Source of the DNA: Pseudomonadota bacterium
GTDB lineage: Bacteria; Pseudomonadota; Gammaproteobacteria; Burkholderiales; Burkholderiaceae_D
Assembly: GCA_030272785.1 (NCBI GenBank)
Contig: JARXKM010000001.1
Coordinates: 17,451 to 70,555 of the forward strand
Length of the DNA: 53,105 bases
Direction: 5' to 3'
In this document: one piece after another, positions 14,819-25,239 of the stretch
Layout: each line of letters opens with the position of its first letter
How positions within the stretch are numbered: the first letter of the stretch is position 1
Translations under genes and position numbers: made by a program
Notes under the pieces: model-generated
What the model was told of the DNA's origin: nothing
Database searches by the model: none
What the model saw: only the letters and a program-made list of their open reading frames with translations

Positions 14819-14965
14819 GGGGTCAGTGCCGGCAATCGTACACGAGCCCATCCGTAGCGCCGTCCACCCAGGGGTCAGTGCCGGCAATCGTACACGAGCC
14901 CATCCGCAGCGCCGGTGTGTCCTGGATAGTGATGAGGCCGTGTACGATTGCCGGCACTGACCCCC
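14819..14965. repeat. repeat array A: two direct copies and one inverted copy
   Basis: Copies at 14819-14862 and 14871-14914 share 43 of 44 bases (GGGGTCAGTGCCGGCAATCG, then TACACGAGCCCATCCG, and so on; the one change is GTAGC/GCAGC) with a 52-bp period. An inverted copy of the first 26 or so bases lies at 14937-14965. The array fills the gap between the convergent DUF72 and GGDEF-EAL genes. Each copy contains the 8-bp palindrome TGCCGGCA. Copies facing each other could fold into a long stem in either transcript. No ORF or transposase is associated. Confidence 0.9.
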
Positions 14966-15000
14966 GGGTGCCGGTTATGCCCCTCCGGGATGGTTGGCGC

Positions 15001-17553
15001 TCAGTCGCTCAGCGCCATCGAAACGGTGCCGTGCACGCGCGCGTGCTGACGGAAGGCGTCGCGCACGCTGGTGCGCAAGGTGACGTCGTGCCACGGCTTG
15101 GTGTAGAAGCGGTCGACCGCGCCGCGGTTGACAGCGGCCATGATCGTCGCCAGGTCGCTCTGGCCCGATACAACGATGCGGTAGGTGTCCGGGTACATAT
15201 CCTTGACGCAGTCGCACAAGGCGGTGCCGCTGATGCCCGCCGTCAGCTGTTCGCAGACGATCACCTGCACCTGGTGCAGCGCCAGCAGCTCGAACGCTTC
15301 ACTGGCCGAGCCGGCCACCAGGATCCGGTAGCCGTCCGGCCGCAGCAGCGCCGTCAAGGCGACCCGCACGCCGTCGTCTTCGTCGACCAACAACACCGTC
15401 TTGTAGTCGGCCAGCAGTTCGCTGTCGAGCGCGCACATGCGCTTGTTGTCGCGCAGCAGCAGGTCGAGCTCGGCCGCCGGCAGCGCCTCACTGAAGAAGT
15501 GGCCCTGGATATGGTCGCAGCGCTGGCGCCGCAGGTAGGCCAGCTGCGCCGCCGTTTCCACCCCTTCGGCGACGACGTCGAGCCGCAGGTGGTGCGCCAT
15601 GCCGATGATCGCGCAGGTGATCGCCGCATCGTCCGGATTGGAAGTCACCTCGCGGATGAAGGCGATGTCAATCTTCAGCGTGTCGATCGGGAAGCTGCGC
15701 AGGTAGGCCAGGCTCGAATAGCCGGTGCCGAAGTCGTCGATCGACACCTGCACGCCGAGCTTCTTGAGGTTGCGCAGCGTGTCGATGGTGCGGTCGGTAT
15801 TGTCCATCAGCGAGCCTTCGGTCAGCTCCAGGTCGAGCAGGCCGGCGGCGATGCGGTGCTCGCTGAGCGCGGCGATCACGTCCGCTTCCAGGTTGCCTTC
15901 GATGAACTGGCGACGCGACACGTTCACCGACATCTGCACCGGCACGATCGCCGCGGCGATCCAGGCGCCGATCTGGCGGCACGCGGTGGCGATCACCCAG
16001 GCGCCGACCGGCACGATCAGGCCGATCTCCTCGAGCACGCCGACAAAGCTGTGCGGCATCACCAGCCCGTGGCCGGGACGGTTCCAGCGCAGCAGCGCTT
16101 CGACGCCGGTGATGCGCCCGCTGTCGAGCGCAACCTTGGGCTGGTAGTGCAGCACGAATTCCTCGCGCTCGACGGCGTCGCGCAGCGCCCGTTCCAGCTC
16201 CAGCCGGGCCAGCACGTCGGTGTTCATCTGGGCGGTGAAAAAGCAGAACGTGTCGCGCCCGGCGTGCTTGGCCCGGTACATCGCCGTGTCGGCGTACCTG
16301 ATCAGGGTGTCCGGATCGGAGGCGTCGTCGGGGTGGATGGTGATGCCGATGCTGGCGCTCACGCTCAGCTTGTGGCCGTGCACCAGGAACGGCGCGCGCA
16401 GCGCCTCGCCGACCTTGGCGGCGACCATGCCGGCGCCTTGCTGGATGCCGTGGGCGACCATGATCAGCGCGAATTCGTCGCCGCCCAGGCGCCCGACGGT
16501 GTCGCGCACCCGCACGCACTGCAGCAGCCGGTCGCCCACTTCGACCAGCAGGGCGTCGCCGACCGCGTGGCCGAGCGTGTCGTTGACATCCTTGAAGCGG
16601 TCCAGGTCGATGAACATCACCGCCACCTGCCAGCTGCTGTCGGCGTCGCTGGCCATCGCCAGGGTCTTCTTGAGCGTCTCGTAGAACAGCAGCCGGTTCG
16701 GCAGGCTGGTGAGGGCGTCGTAGTGCGCCATGTGGTGCAGGCGCTGCTCGGCCTGCTTGCGTTCGCTGATGTCGCGCAGCACGCCGACGATGATCCACTC
16801 ATCGTCGAAAAAGTGGGCCTGGCGGTGCACCTCGACCGCCAGCTGACTGCCGTCCTTTCGCTCGACCTGGATCTCGGTGATCTTCTTGGCGCGCGGCCCT
16901 TCCTGCGTCGGGTCGTCGATGCTGGCGATGTCCTCGGCCGACAGCATGCCGATCTGGCGCGGCCCGATGCGCAGCAATTCCTCGCGCGTGTAGCCGAGCA
17001 TCTCGCAGGCGGTGGTGTTGACCTCGACGAACAGCATGCTGCTGCGCTGGACCAGGAAGATCGCCTCGGCGGTGGCGTCCATCGCGCTGCGAAAACGCTG
17101 CAGTTCGGCGGTGCGGGCGCGCACTTTCTGCTCGAGGATGTCGCCCTGGCGCTGCAGCAGGTCGCCGTAGGCCTTCAGGCGCAGCAGGTTGCGCACCCGC
17201 AGCCACAACTCGGTGCGGTCGACCGGCTTGGTGAGAAACTCCTCGGCGCCGGCGCGCAAGCCTTCCATGCGCGCGCCGCGGTCGACCAGCGCGGTGAGCA
17301 TGATGATGGGGATGTTGGCGGTGAGCGCATTGGCCTTGAGCGCGGTGGCCACCTGGTAGCCGTTCATGCCCGGCATCATGATGTCGAGCAGGATCAGGTC
17401 CGGCTTGCGCTCGGCCACCATCGCCAGCGCCTGTTCGCCGCTGGCGGCGCAGCTGGTGCGGTAGCCTTCCGGCTTGAGCAGCGCTTCCATCAGGCGCAGG
17501 TTGACCGCCTCGTCGTCGACGATCAGGATGGCGGGCGCGCCGGCCTCGCTCAT
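15001..17553 (-). CDS. REC-PAS-GGDEF-EAL-REC cyclic-di-GMP signalling protein
   Basis: An 850-residue cytoplasmic protein. Domain order: receiver (about 8-125, phosphoacceptor D57 in DLILLDIMMPGMNG), coiled linker, PAS (about 150-270), GGDEF (about 275-440), EAL (about 450-700) and a second receiver-like domain (about 718-840). The GGDEF site is canonical (GRLGGDEF, 357-361), with an intact RxxD inhibitory I-site (RVRD, 348-351). EAL residues look complete (VEALLRW, SVNVSRRQF, LELTEGSLM, SIDDFGTGYSSL, KIDI, AEGVET), so both synthesis and hydrolysis of c-di-GMP are possible. The last receiver has Glu768 where the phosphoacceptor Asp should be. The ATG overlaps the stop of the upstream receiver gene by four bases; the longer track start is a shadow. 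Confidence 0.93.
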   Translation of the reverse strand: MSEAGAPAILIVDDEAVNLRLMEALLKPEGYRTSCAASGEQALAMVAERKPDLILLDIMMPGMNGYQVATALKANALTANIPIIMLTALVDRGARMEGLRAGAEEFLTKPVDRTELWLRVRNLLRLKAYGDLLQRQGDILEQKVRARTAELQRFRSAMDATAEAIFLVQRSSMLFVEVNTTACEMLGYTREELLRIGPRQIGMLSAEDIASIDDPTQEGPRAKKITEIQVERKDGSQLAVEVHRQAHFFDDEWIIVGVLRDISERKQAEQRLHHMAHYDALTSLPNRLLFYETLKKTLAMASDADSSWQVAVMFIDLDRFKDVNDTLGHAVGDALLVEVGDRLLQCVRVRDTVGRLGGDEFALIMVAHGIQQGAGMVAAKVGEALRAPFLVHGHKLSVSASIGITIHPDDASDPDTLIRYADTAMYRAKHAGRDTFCFFTAQMNTDVLARLELERALRDAVEREEFVLHYQPKVALDSGRITGVEALLRWNRPGHGLVMPHSFVGVLEEIGLIVPVGAWVIATACRQIGAWIAAAIVPVQMSVNVSRRQFIEGNLEADVIAALSEHRIAAGLLDLELTEGSLMDNTDRTIDTLRNLKKLGVQVSIDDFGTGYSSLAYLRSFPIDTLKIDIAFIREVTSNPDDAAITCAIIGMAHHLRLDVVAEGVETAAQLAYLRRQRCDHIQGHFFSEALPAAELDLLLRDNKRMCALDSELLADYKTVLLVDEDDGVRVALTALLRPDGYRILVAGSASEAFELLALHQVQVIVCEQLTAGISGTALCDCVKDMYPDTYRIVVSGQSDLATIMAAVNRGAVDRFYTKPWHDVTLRTSVRDAFRQHARVHGTVSMALSD

Positions 17554-17927
17554 GCCGGTCCCGCCGGCGGCAGCAGGCTGTCGATCAGGTCGTACAGCTG
17601 GCGGTAGCGCAGCGGCTTGGCGATGTAGGCGTCGCAGCCGGCCTGCAGGCTCCTGACATGGTCGGCCTTCATCGCCAGCGCGGTCAGCGCGATCACCGGG
17701 ATGTTGGCGGTGGCCGGATCGTGCTTGAGCAGCACCGTCGCGTCCAGTCCGTCCATGCCGGGCAGCTGGATGTCCATCAGGATCAGGTCTGGCCGCGCCG
17801 TGCGCGCCAGTGCCACGCCGCATTCGGCGTCGGCCGCGCACAGCGCGTGGTGGCCGGCCTTTTCCAGCAACAGCACCGCCAGGCGCATGTTGGCCGAGTT
17901 GTCTTCGACGACCAGGATCGATGCCAT
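17550..17927 (-). CDS. single-domain response regulator (DivK/CheY-like)
   Basis: A 125-residue stand-alone receiver. It shows SILVVEDNSANMRLAV (acidic pocket), DLILMDIQLPGMDG (phosphoacceptor Asp), IPVIALTALAMK (conserved Thr/Ala switch position) and AYIAKPLRYRQL (conserved Lys). With no output domain it probably relays phosphate between the upstream hybrid kinase and the downstream c-di-GMP protein, whose start overlaps its stop (ATGA). Its Shine-Dalgarno (AGAGG) directly abuts three copies of a decamer repeat. Confidence 0.92.
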   Translation of the reverse strand: MASILVVEDNSANMRLAVLLLEKAGHHALCAADAECGVALARTARPDLILMDIQLPGMDGLDATVLLKHDPATANIPVIALTALAMKADHVRSLQAGCDAYIAKPLRYRQLYDLIDSLLPPAGPA

Positions 17928-17936
17928 CTTGCCTCT

Positions 17937-17966
17937 CTGTCTGTCTCTGTCTGTCTCTGTCTGTCT
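17937..17966 (-). repeat. decamer tandem repeat (3 copies) adjoining a ribosome-binding site
   Basis: On the plus strand CTGTCTGTCT occurs three times in a row, so the minus-strand message reads (AGACAGACAG)3 followed by AGAGGCAAG and the receiver-gene ATG. A decayed fourth unit (TTGTTTGTGC) extends towards the kinase stop codon. The repeat fills most of the 48-bp gap between these two operon genes. Confidence 0.85.
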
Positions 17967-17975
17967 TTGTTTGTG

Positions 17976-20504
<2,529 letters not shown>

Positions 20505-20697
20505 GCCAACTCCCTGGCGATCTTGTCGGACAAGTCAGGCGGGCAAGGCAGGCAGGCAAGCAATCGACCGCGCCGGACAGCGCTGCCGCAAGGTGCCGCG
20601 TGGCCGCTGACATCTTCGACAACGGCGCGGGGCAAGCAAGGGACAGAGCGGTTCATGATAACCACTATCGCCGCGCTTCACACCTTAATTATCTGTC

Positions 20698-20714
20698 GGT
20701 CAAATTAATTGACC
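20698..20714. other. weak GGTCAA/TTGACC dyad
   Basis: GGTCAA and TTGACC flank ATTAA in the 218-bp gap between the hypothetical gene and the hybrid kinase. It could be a weak terminator of the hypothetical gene or an operator upstream of the kinase. The rest of that gap shows nothing I can name. Confidence 0.25.
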
Positions 20715-20722
20715 AACTCTGC

Positions 20723-21382
20723 TCAGCAGGCCAGGCTGGCCTGCGCGGCCATCCGCGGATAGCCGATCGCCGCCGCCGCCGCCTGCGCCTCGGCCAGGGT
20801 CAGGTGCGGATTGAGCGACTTGACGATGGCGGCGGTGAGCGGCGCCAGCGCGTAAATGTGTTCGATGCTCGCCAGCGGCGGCTCGCATTCGAAATAGTCG
20901 GTGGCGTATTCGTAGTAGCAGTCGGCCGGCGCCAGCAGGATCGACAGGTAGTCGGCCGAACGGTCGCTCCAGTGCGCCAGGCCGGCGTCCGGATGGACCA
21001 CCTTGCTCCACGCGGCGTCGCCGCTGCGCCGCCAGTAGCAGTAGCTGACGGCGTCCATCTCGAACGACGGCTCGCGCAGGAAGCCGGCGAATTCGCCCGG
21101 CAGGGCGCGTTGCACCCGCTGCGCCATCGCGCCCGCCGCGCCGCGCGGCAGGTCCTGTACATAGCCCTTGATGGCGGCGCCGTGCTCGCCCACGTGCAGG
21201 AACCAGTGGTCGCCATCGCCGTTGTGCATCGAGGCCATCTGCTCGTCGTCGCCCCACGCGCCGTCGTAATTGAAATAACGGTACTCGAACTCGGGACAGA
21301 TGATCGCGTCCAGCATGGCCAGTGCCATGGCCCGGTTGCCCAGGCTGCGCGGGTCGGGAAAACACTGTGGGTCGAGCTGCAT
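20723..21382 (-). CDS. conserved-looking hypothetical protein
   Basis: The 219-residue protein starts MQLDPQCFPDPRSLGNRAMALAMLDAIICPEFEYRYFNYD. It is rich in aromatic and acidic residues in the middle (YFNYDGAWGDDEQMASMHNGDGDHWF) and ends in an Ala-rich helix. No signal peptide, membrane segment or family motif is evident. Codon use matches its neighbours, and overlapping frames carry longer but compositionally odd shadows, which supports this frame. It lies on the same strand as the signalling operon but 218 bp away. Function unknown. Confidence 0.65.
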   Translation of the reverse strand: MQLDPQCFPDPRSLGNRAMALAMLDAIICPEFEYRYFNYDGAWGDDEQMASMHNGDGDHWFLHVGEHGAAIKGYVQDLPRGAAGAMAQRVQRALPGEFAGFLREPSFEMDAVSYCYWRRSGDAAWSKVVHPDAGLAHWSDRSADYLSILLAPADCYYEYATDYFECEPPLASIEHIYALAPLTAAIVKSLNPHLTLAEAQAAAAAIGYPRMAAQASLAC

Positions 21383-21607
21383 GGCGGCCTTGTAGACTGA
21401 GACTGGCCCGGGTGGCTGCGCGCGGCCGAGGGCCGATGCACTTTTAGCCGAGCTGAGGAGTGAAACAACAAGCGGCTATACTCCCATGAAAAACATTTCT
21501 GCTGCAATCACTAAGTGGGACCGGCCGCGCGGAATGGCCGGGTCAGTTGTGCGCCCACAACGCAGTTGACGAGACGACAAGCATGCCGCAGCGCGCCAAG
21601 CAGCACG

Positions 21608-21627
21608 CCGCAGCACCGCACTAGCGT
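21608..21627. repeat. stop-codon-spanning 20-bp motif, copy 2 (EamA end)
   Basis: CCGCAGCACCGCACTAGCGT spans the stop codon of the EamA gene and matches the trxC 3' end in 18 of 20 bases. On the minus strand both continue into further GTGCTGC units, so the similarity is not limited to the 20 bases. Confidence 0.5.
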
Positions 21628-22532
21628 TGCCGCAGCCAGCGCGCGCCGAACATCACCGTCGCCAGCGCGGCCACCACCAGCGCGATGCCGGCCCATTGCC
21701 AGGCGCTGATGACGTCGCCGAGCACCAGCATGCCCGAGCTGATGCCCACCACCGGCACGGCCAGGCTGAACGGCGCCACCCGGTTCAGCGCGTGCCGCTT
21801 GAGCAGGCCGGTCCACAGCGCGTAGGCGAGGATGGTGGCGAACCAGCCGAGGTAGGCCAGCGACACCCAGGTGCTCCATGGCGCCGCCGTCCAGCGCCAG
21901 CGTGTGGCCGGCGCATCGAACGCCAGCGACAGCAGCGCAAACGGCACGATCGGCACCAGCGAACTCCACACCATGAACGGCACCACGTCGAACTGCGGCG
22001 TCGCTTGCTGGGCGCGCCGCACGACGATGTTCGAGGCGGCCCACATCGCCGCCGAGCCGAGCACCAGCAGGAAGCCGGCCACCGTGGTGCCGCCCGCGTC
22101 CGCCCCGGGCGAGAGGTAGTTCATGGCGAAGCAGGCGATGCCGAGAGCGGCCAGCGCCAGCCCGGCCAGCAGCGCGCGGCTGGCGTGCTCGCCGAGCAGC
22201 ACGAAGCCGAACAGCGCGGTGAAGAACACCTGGGTCTGCATCAGCACCGAGCCGAGCGCGGCCGACATGCCCACCTTCAGCGCCAGGAACAGGCAGCCGA
22301 ATTGGCCGACGCCCTGGAACAGGCCGTACAGCGCCACCCACCGCCACGCCAGCCGCGGCGGCCTGACGAAGAACAGCAGCGGCAGCACGGCGAACAGGTA
22401 GCGCCCGGCGCCCAGCTGGAACGGCGTCAAGTCGTGCAGGGCGAACTTCATGGCGATGAAGTTGGTGCCCCAGATCAGCACCACGCCGAGTGCGCCGAGG
22501 TAGTCGCGCGCGCCGAACGGAGCGTGGGTCAC
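21621..22532 (-). CDS. EamA/DMT-family transporter
   Basis: A 303-residue inner-membrane protein with two EamA repeats and about ten hydrophobic segments. LGALGVVLIWGTNFIAMKFALHDLTPFQLGAGRYLFAVLPLLFF is the typical first repeat; GTTVAGFLLVLGSAAMWAASNIVVRRA opens the second. Members export metabolites or amino acids (E. coli EamA exports O-acetylserine and cysteine), but the substrate here cannot be deduced. The start is a GTG at 22532 without a clear ribosome site. It follows livF by 22 bp, so it may be read from the liv operon. Confidence 0.82.
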   Translation of the reverse strand: MTHAPFGARDYLGALGVVLIWGTNFIAMKFALHDLTPFQLGAGRYLFAVLPLLFFVRPPRLAWRWVALYGLFQGVGQFGCLFLALKVGMSAALGSVLMQTQVFFTALFGFVLLGEHASRALLAGLALAALGIACFAMNYLSPGADAGGTTVAGFLLVLGSAAMWAASNIVVRRAQQATPQFDVVPFMVWSSLVPIVPFALLSLAFDAPATRWRWTAAPWSTWVSLAYLGWFATILAYALWTGLLKRHALNRVAPFSLAVPVVGISSGMLVLGDVISAWQWAGIALVVAALATVMFGARWLRQR

Positions 22533-22554
22533 GGTGCTGGCGCCGCCGTCGCCA

Positions 22555-23283
22555 CTAATGGGCCTGGCCGCCGCCCAGGTAGGCGGCGATCACCTTCGGG
22601 TCGTGCTTGAGGCTCGCGGCCGGGCCGTGCACCGAGATGCTGCCGTTTTCCAGCACGTAGCCGTAGTCGGCGACGTTGAGCGCGGCGGCGGCGAACTGCT
22701 CGACCAGCAGCATCGTCACGCCTTCCGACTTCAGGCGCGTGATGATGCGGAACACTTCCTCGACCAGGATCGGCGCCAGCCCCATCGACGGCTCGTCGAG
22801 CAGGATCACCTCCGGATTGAGCATCACCGCGCGCGCCATCGCCAGCATCTGCTGCTCGCCGCCGGACAGGGTGCCGGCCAGCTGGTGGCGCCGCTCCTTC
22901 AGGCGCGGGAACAGGTCGAGCGCCTTGTCCAGGTCATGGTCGATGTCGCCCTTCGGCCGCGCGCGCGTGAAGCGCGCGAACGCGCCCAGCAGCAGGTTGT
23001 CGGTCACGCTCATGGTCGAAAACACGCGCCGGCCTTCGGGCGAGTGGGCCAGCCCGGCGCGCGCGATCTTGTGCGATTCGAGCCCGGTGATGTCGATGCC
23101 GCCCAGGGTGACGCTGCCGCCCTTCGGCTTGAGCATGCCCGAGATGGCGCGCATGGTGGTGGTCTTGCCGGCGCCGTTCGAGCCGATCAGGGTCACCAGT
23201 TTCCCCTTCGGCACCTCGAGCGAGATGCCGTGCAGGACTTCGACTTTGCCGTAGGCGGCTTGCAGGTTCTGTATCTTTAACAT
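22555..23283 (-). CDS. livF: branched-chain amino-acid ABC transporter ATP-binding protein LivF
   Basis: From the ATG at 23283 it has 242 residues. Motifs: Walker A LIGSNGAGKTTTMRAI, signature TLSGGEQQMLAMARAVM, Walker B ILLDEPSMGLAPIL, and a switch His region (MLLVEQFAAAAL). The short NGAGKTTT form and length match LivF of the hydrophobic amino-acid uptake (HAAT) family. It pairs with the LivG half fused to LivM upstream, 11 bp away. The 814-aa line in the track is a frame extension into the upstream gene. Confidence 0.94.
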   Translation of the reverse strand: MLKIQNLQAAYGKVEVLHGISLEVPKGKLVTLIGSNGAGKTTTMRAISGMLKPKGGSVTLGGIDITGLESHKIARAGLAHSPEGRRVFSTMSVTDNLLLGAFARFTRARPKGDIDHDLDKALDLFPRLKERRHQLAGTLSGGEQQMLAMARAVMLNPEVILLDEPSMGLAPILVEEVFRIITRLKSEGVTMLLVEQFAAAALNVADYGYVLENGSISVHGPAASLKHDPKVIAAYLGGGQAH

Positions 23284-23294
23284 GGCGGTCCTTG

Positions 23295-25238
23295 TCAGTG
23301 CGCGGGGATGGCCAGCGCGGTGTCGTCGCTGCCGCCCAGGTAGGCTTCGATCACCTTCGGATCGCTCTGCACCGCCGCCGGCGTGCCTTCGGCGATCTTC
23401 TGGCCGAAGTCGAGCACCGTGACGGTGTCCGAGATCGCCATCACGACGTCCATGTGGTGCTCGATCAGGATGATCGTGATGCCGTGGTCGCGGATCTTGC
23501 GGATGATCGCCATCAGATCCTTGATGTCGGGCGCGGTCAGGCCGGCGGCCGGCTCGTCGAGCAGCAGCAGGCGCGGGTTCAGCCCCAGCGCGCGGCCGAT
23601 TTCGAGCAGCCGCTGCTTGCCGTACGGCAGGTTGCGCGCCTCCTCGTTGGCCAGCGCCGCCAGCCCGACGAATTCGAGGATGCCGGCGGCGCGTTCGCGC
23701 GCGGCGCGTTCCTCGCGCCGGTAGCGCGGCGTCTGCAGCATCACGTCGAGCACGTTCGAGCGGAAGGTGTGGTGCAGGCCGACCAGCACGTTCTCGGTGG
23801 CCGTCATCTCGCCGAACAGCTGCACGTTCTGGAACGTGCGGGCGACGCCGCCGAGCGCGATCTGCGACGGCGTGCGGCCGGTGATGACGACGCCGTCGAA
23901 TTCGACCTTGCCGGCGGTCGGCTGGTAGATCCCGGTGAGCACGTTCATCATGGTGCTCTTGCCCGAACCGTTCGGCCCGATCAGGCCGTGCACCGAGCGT
24001 TCGGCCACGTTCAGGTCGACCCGGTTGAGCGCCTTCAGGCCGCCGAACTGCATCAGCACCTGGTCGACCTTGAGCAGCGTGGCACCGGCCGCGCCGCTCT
24101 TGGCGCCGGCGAACGGATCGGTCGCCACGCTCGTCACCAGAGCGCTGTCGTGGACGGCGCCGCGGCCCATCAGCGAGCGCAGGAAGCCGACGATGCCGTC
24201 CTGCAGGTAGTAGACGACGAACAGCGTCATCAGGCCGAAGATGGTCAGGCGCCAGTCGGTCATGCTCTCGAGCCGGTAGGAAAACCAGGCCATGCCGACG
24301 GTGGCCACCAGCGGCACCAGCACGGCGCGCACGTCGGTGCGCTTCTTCGCCAGCAGGAACGCCGAGCCGAGCACCGCCAGCACGGCGGCGCCGACGGCGA
24401 TCTTGCGGAACAGTTCGATGTCGGCCAGCAGGCTTGGCAGCATGACGACGATCAGCGCGCCGATCAGCGCGCCCGAGCGCGTCTTGCGGCCGCCCATGAT
24501 CACCGCCAGCAGGAACAGGATGGTCAGCTCGAAGTTGTAGGTGTTGGGCGAAATGTACTCTTCCGAATACGCATACAGGCTGCCGGCCAGGCCGGCAAAA
24601 CCGGCGCTGATGACGAACGCGTAGACCTTGTAGCGGTACACCGACACGCCCATGCAGTCGGAGGCGATCGGGCTGTCGCGCAGCGCTTCGAAGGCGCGCC
24701 CGAGGTTCGACTTGAGGATGCGGTGCACCACGATGAGCGAAATCACCATCAGCGCGGCGACCAGGTAGAAGTAGCCCACTTCCGACAGCTTGGCGCCGAA
24801 CAGCACCGGCTTGGTGATCTTGATGCCCATCGGCCCTTCGGTCAGGAAGGTCATCTCGTTGATCAGGATCTGGATGATGGTGCCGAACGCCAGCGTGACC
24901 ATCGCCAGGTACGGGCCGGTCACGCGCAGCGCCGGCAGCGCGAGGATGGCGCCGAACAGCGCCGCGCCGCCGATGCTGGCCAAAATCGCCAGATACCACG
25001 GCAGCCCCAGCTTGAACACCAGCACGCCGGTGATGTACGAACCGATGCCGAACAGGCCGGCGTGGCCGAGCGACACCTGGCCGGTGTAGCCGACCACGAT
25101 GTCGAGCCCGAACAGCAGGATCGCGTAGATCAGGATGGTTTCGGCCAGGTGGATGTAGTACGGATTCGGGAACAGCATCGGGAACGCGGCCAGCGCGGCG
25201 ATGCCGATGACGCCGATGGCGAAAATTTTCTTGTCCAT
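23295..25238 (-). CDS. LivM-LivG fusion: branched-chain amino-acid ABC permease plus ATPase
   Basis: A single 647-residue ORF carries a LivM-type permease (about 1-365) followed by a LivG-type ATPase (about 390-640). The permease shows VVGYTGQVSLGHAGLFGIGSYI and RAFEALRDSPIASDCMGV. The ATPase has Walker A LIGPNGSGKSTMMNVL (about 419-434), signature NLPYGKQRLLEIGRAL and Walker B LLLDEPAAGL, then the LIEHHMDVVM switch. Between the usual last permease helices there are about 50 extra residues with two more hydrophobic stretches (VGAAVLAVLGSAFLLA and AVLVPLVATVGMAWFS). Fusion of these two subunits is known in Proteobacteria. livH ends one base before its start, and livF follows. Confidence 0.93.
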   Translation of the reverse strand: MDKKIFAIGVIGIAALAAFPMLFPNPYYIHLAETILIYAILLFGLDIVVGYTGQVSLGHAGLFGIGSYITGVLVFKLGLPWYLAILASIGGAALFGAILALPALRVTGPYLAMVTLAFGTIIQILINEMTFLTEGPMGIKITKPVLFGAKLSEVGYFYLVAALMVISLIVVHRILKSNLGRAFEALRDSPIASDCMGVSVYRYKVYAFVISAGFAGLAGSLYAYSEEYISPNTYNFELTILFLLAVIMGGRKTRSGALIGALIVVMLPSLLADIELFRKIAVGAAVLAVLGSAFLLAKKRTDVRAVLVPLVATVGMAWFSYRLESMTDWRLTIFGLMTLFVVYYLQDGIVGFLRSLMGRGAVHDSALVTSVATDPFAGAKSGAAGATLLKVDQVLMQFGGLKALNRVDLNVAERSVHGLIGPNGSGKSTMMNVLTGIYQPTAGKVEFDGVVITGRTPSQIALGGVARTFQNVQLFGEMTATENVLVGLHHTFRSNVLDVMLQTPRYRREERAARERAAGILEFVGLAALANEEARNLPYGKQRLLEIGRALGLNPRLLLLDEPAAGLTAPDIKDLMAIIRKIRDHGITIILIEHHMDVVMAISDTVTVLDFGQKIAEGTPAAVQSDPKVIEAYLGGSDDTALAIPAH

Positions 25239-25239
25239 G

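Noticed and set aside
14819-14965. Insertion sequence or integron remnant
   Set aside because: No transposase or integrase fragment, target duplication or terminal inverted repeat around a cargo could be seen.
14743-17607. 954-aa plus-strand ORF
   Set aside because: It is a His/Gln/Val/Arg-rich shadow of the minus-strand REC-PAS-GGDEF-EAL-REC gene, whose domains are unmistakable.
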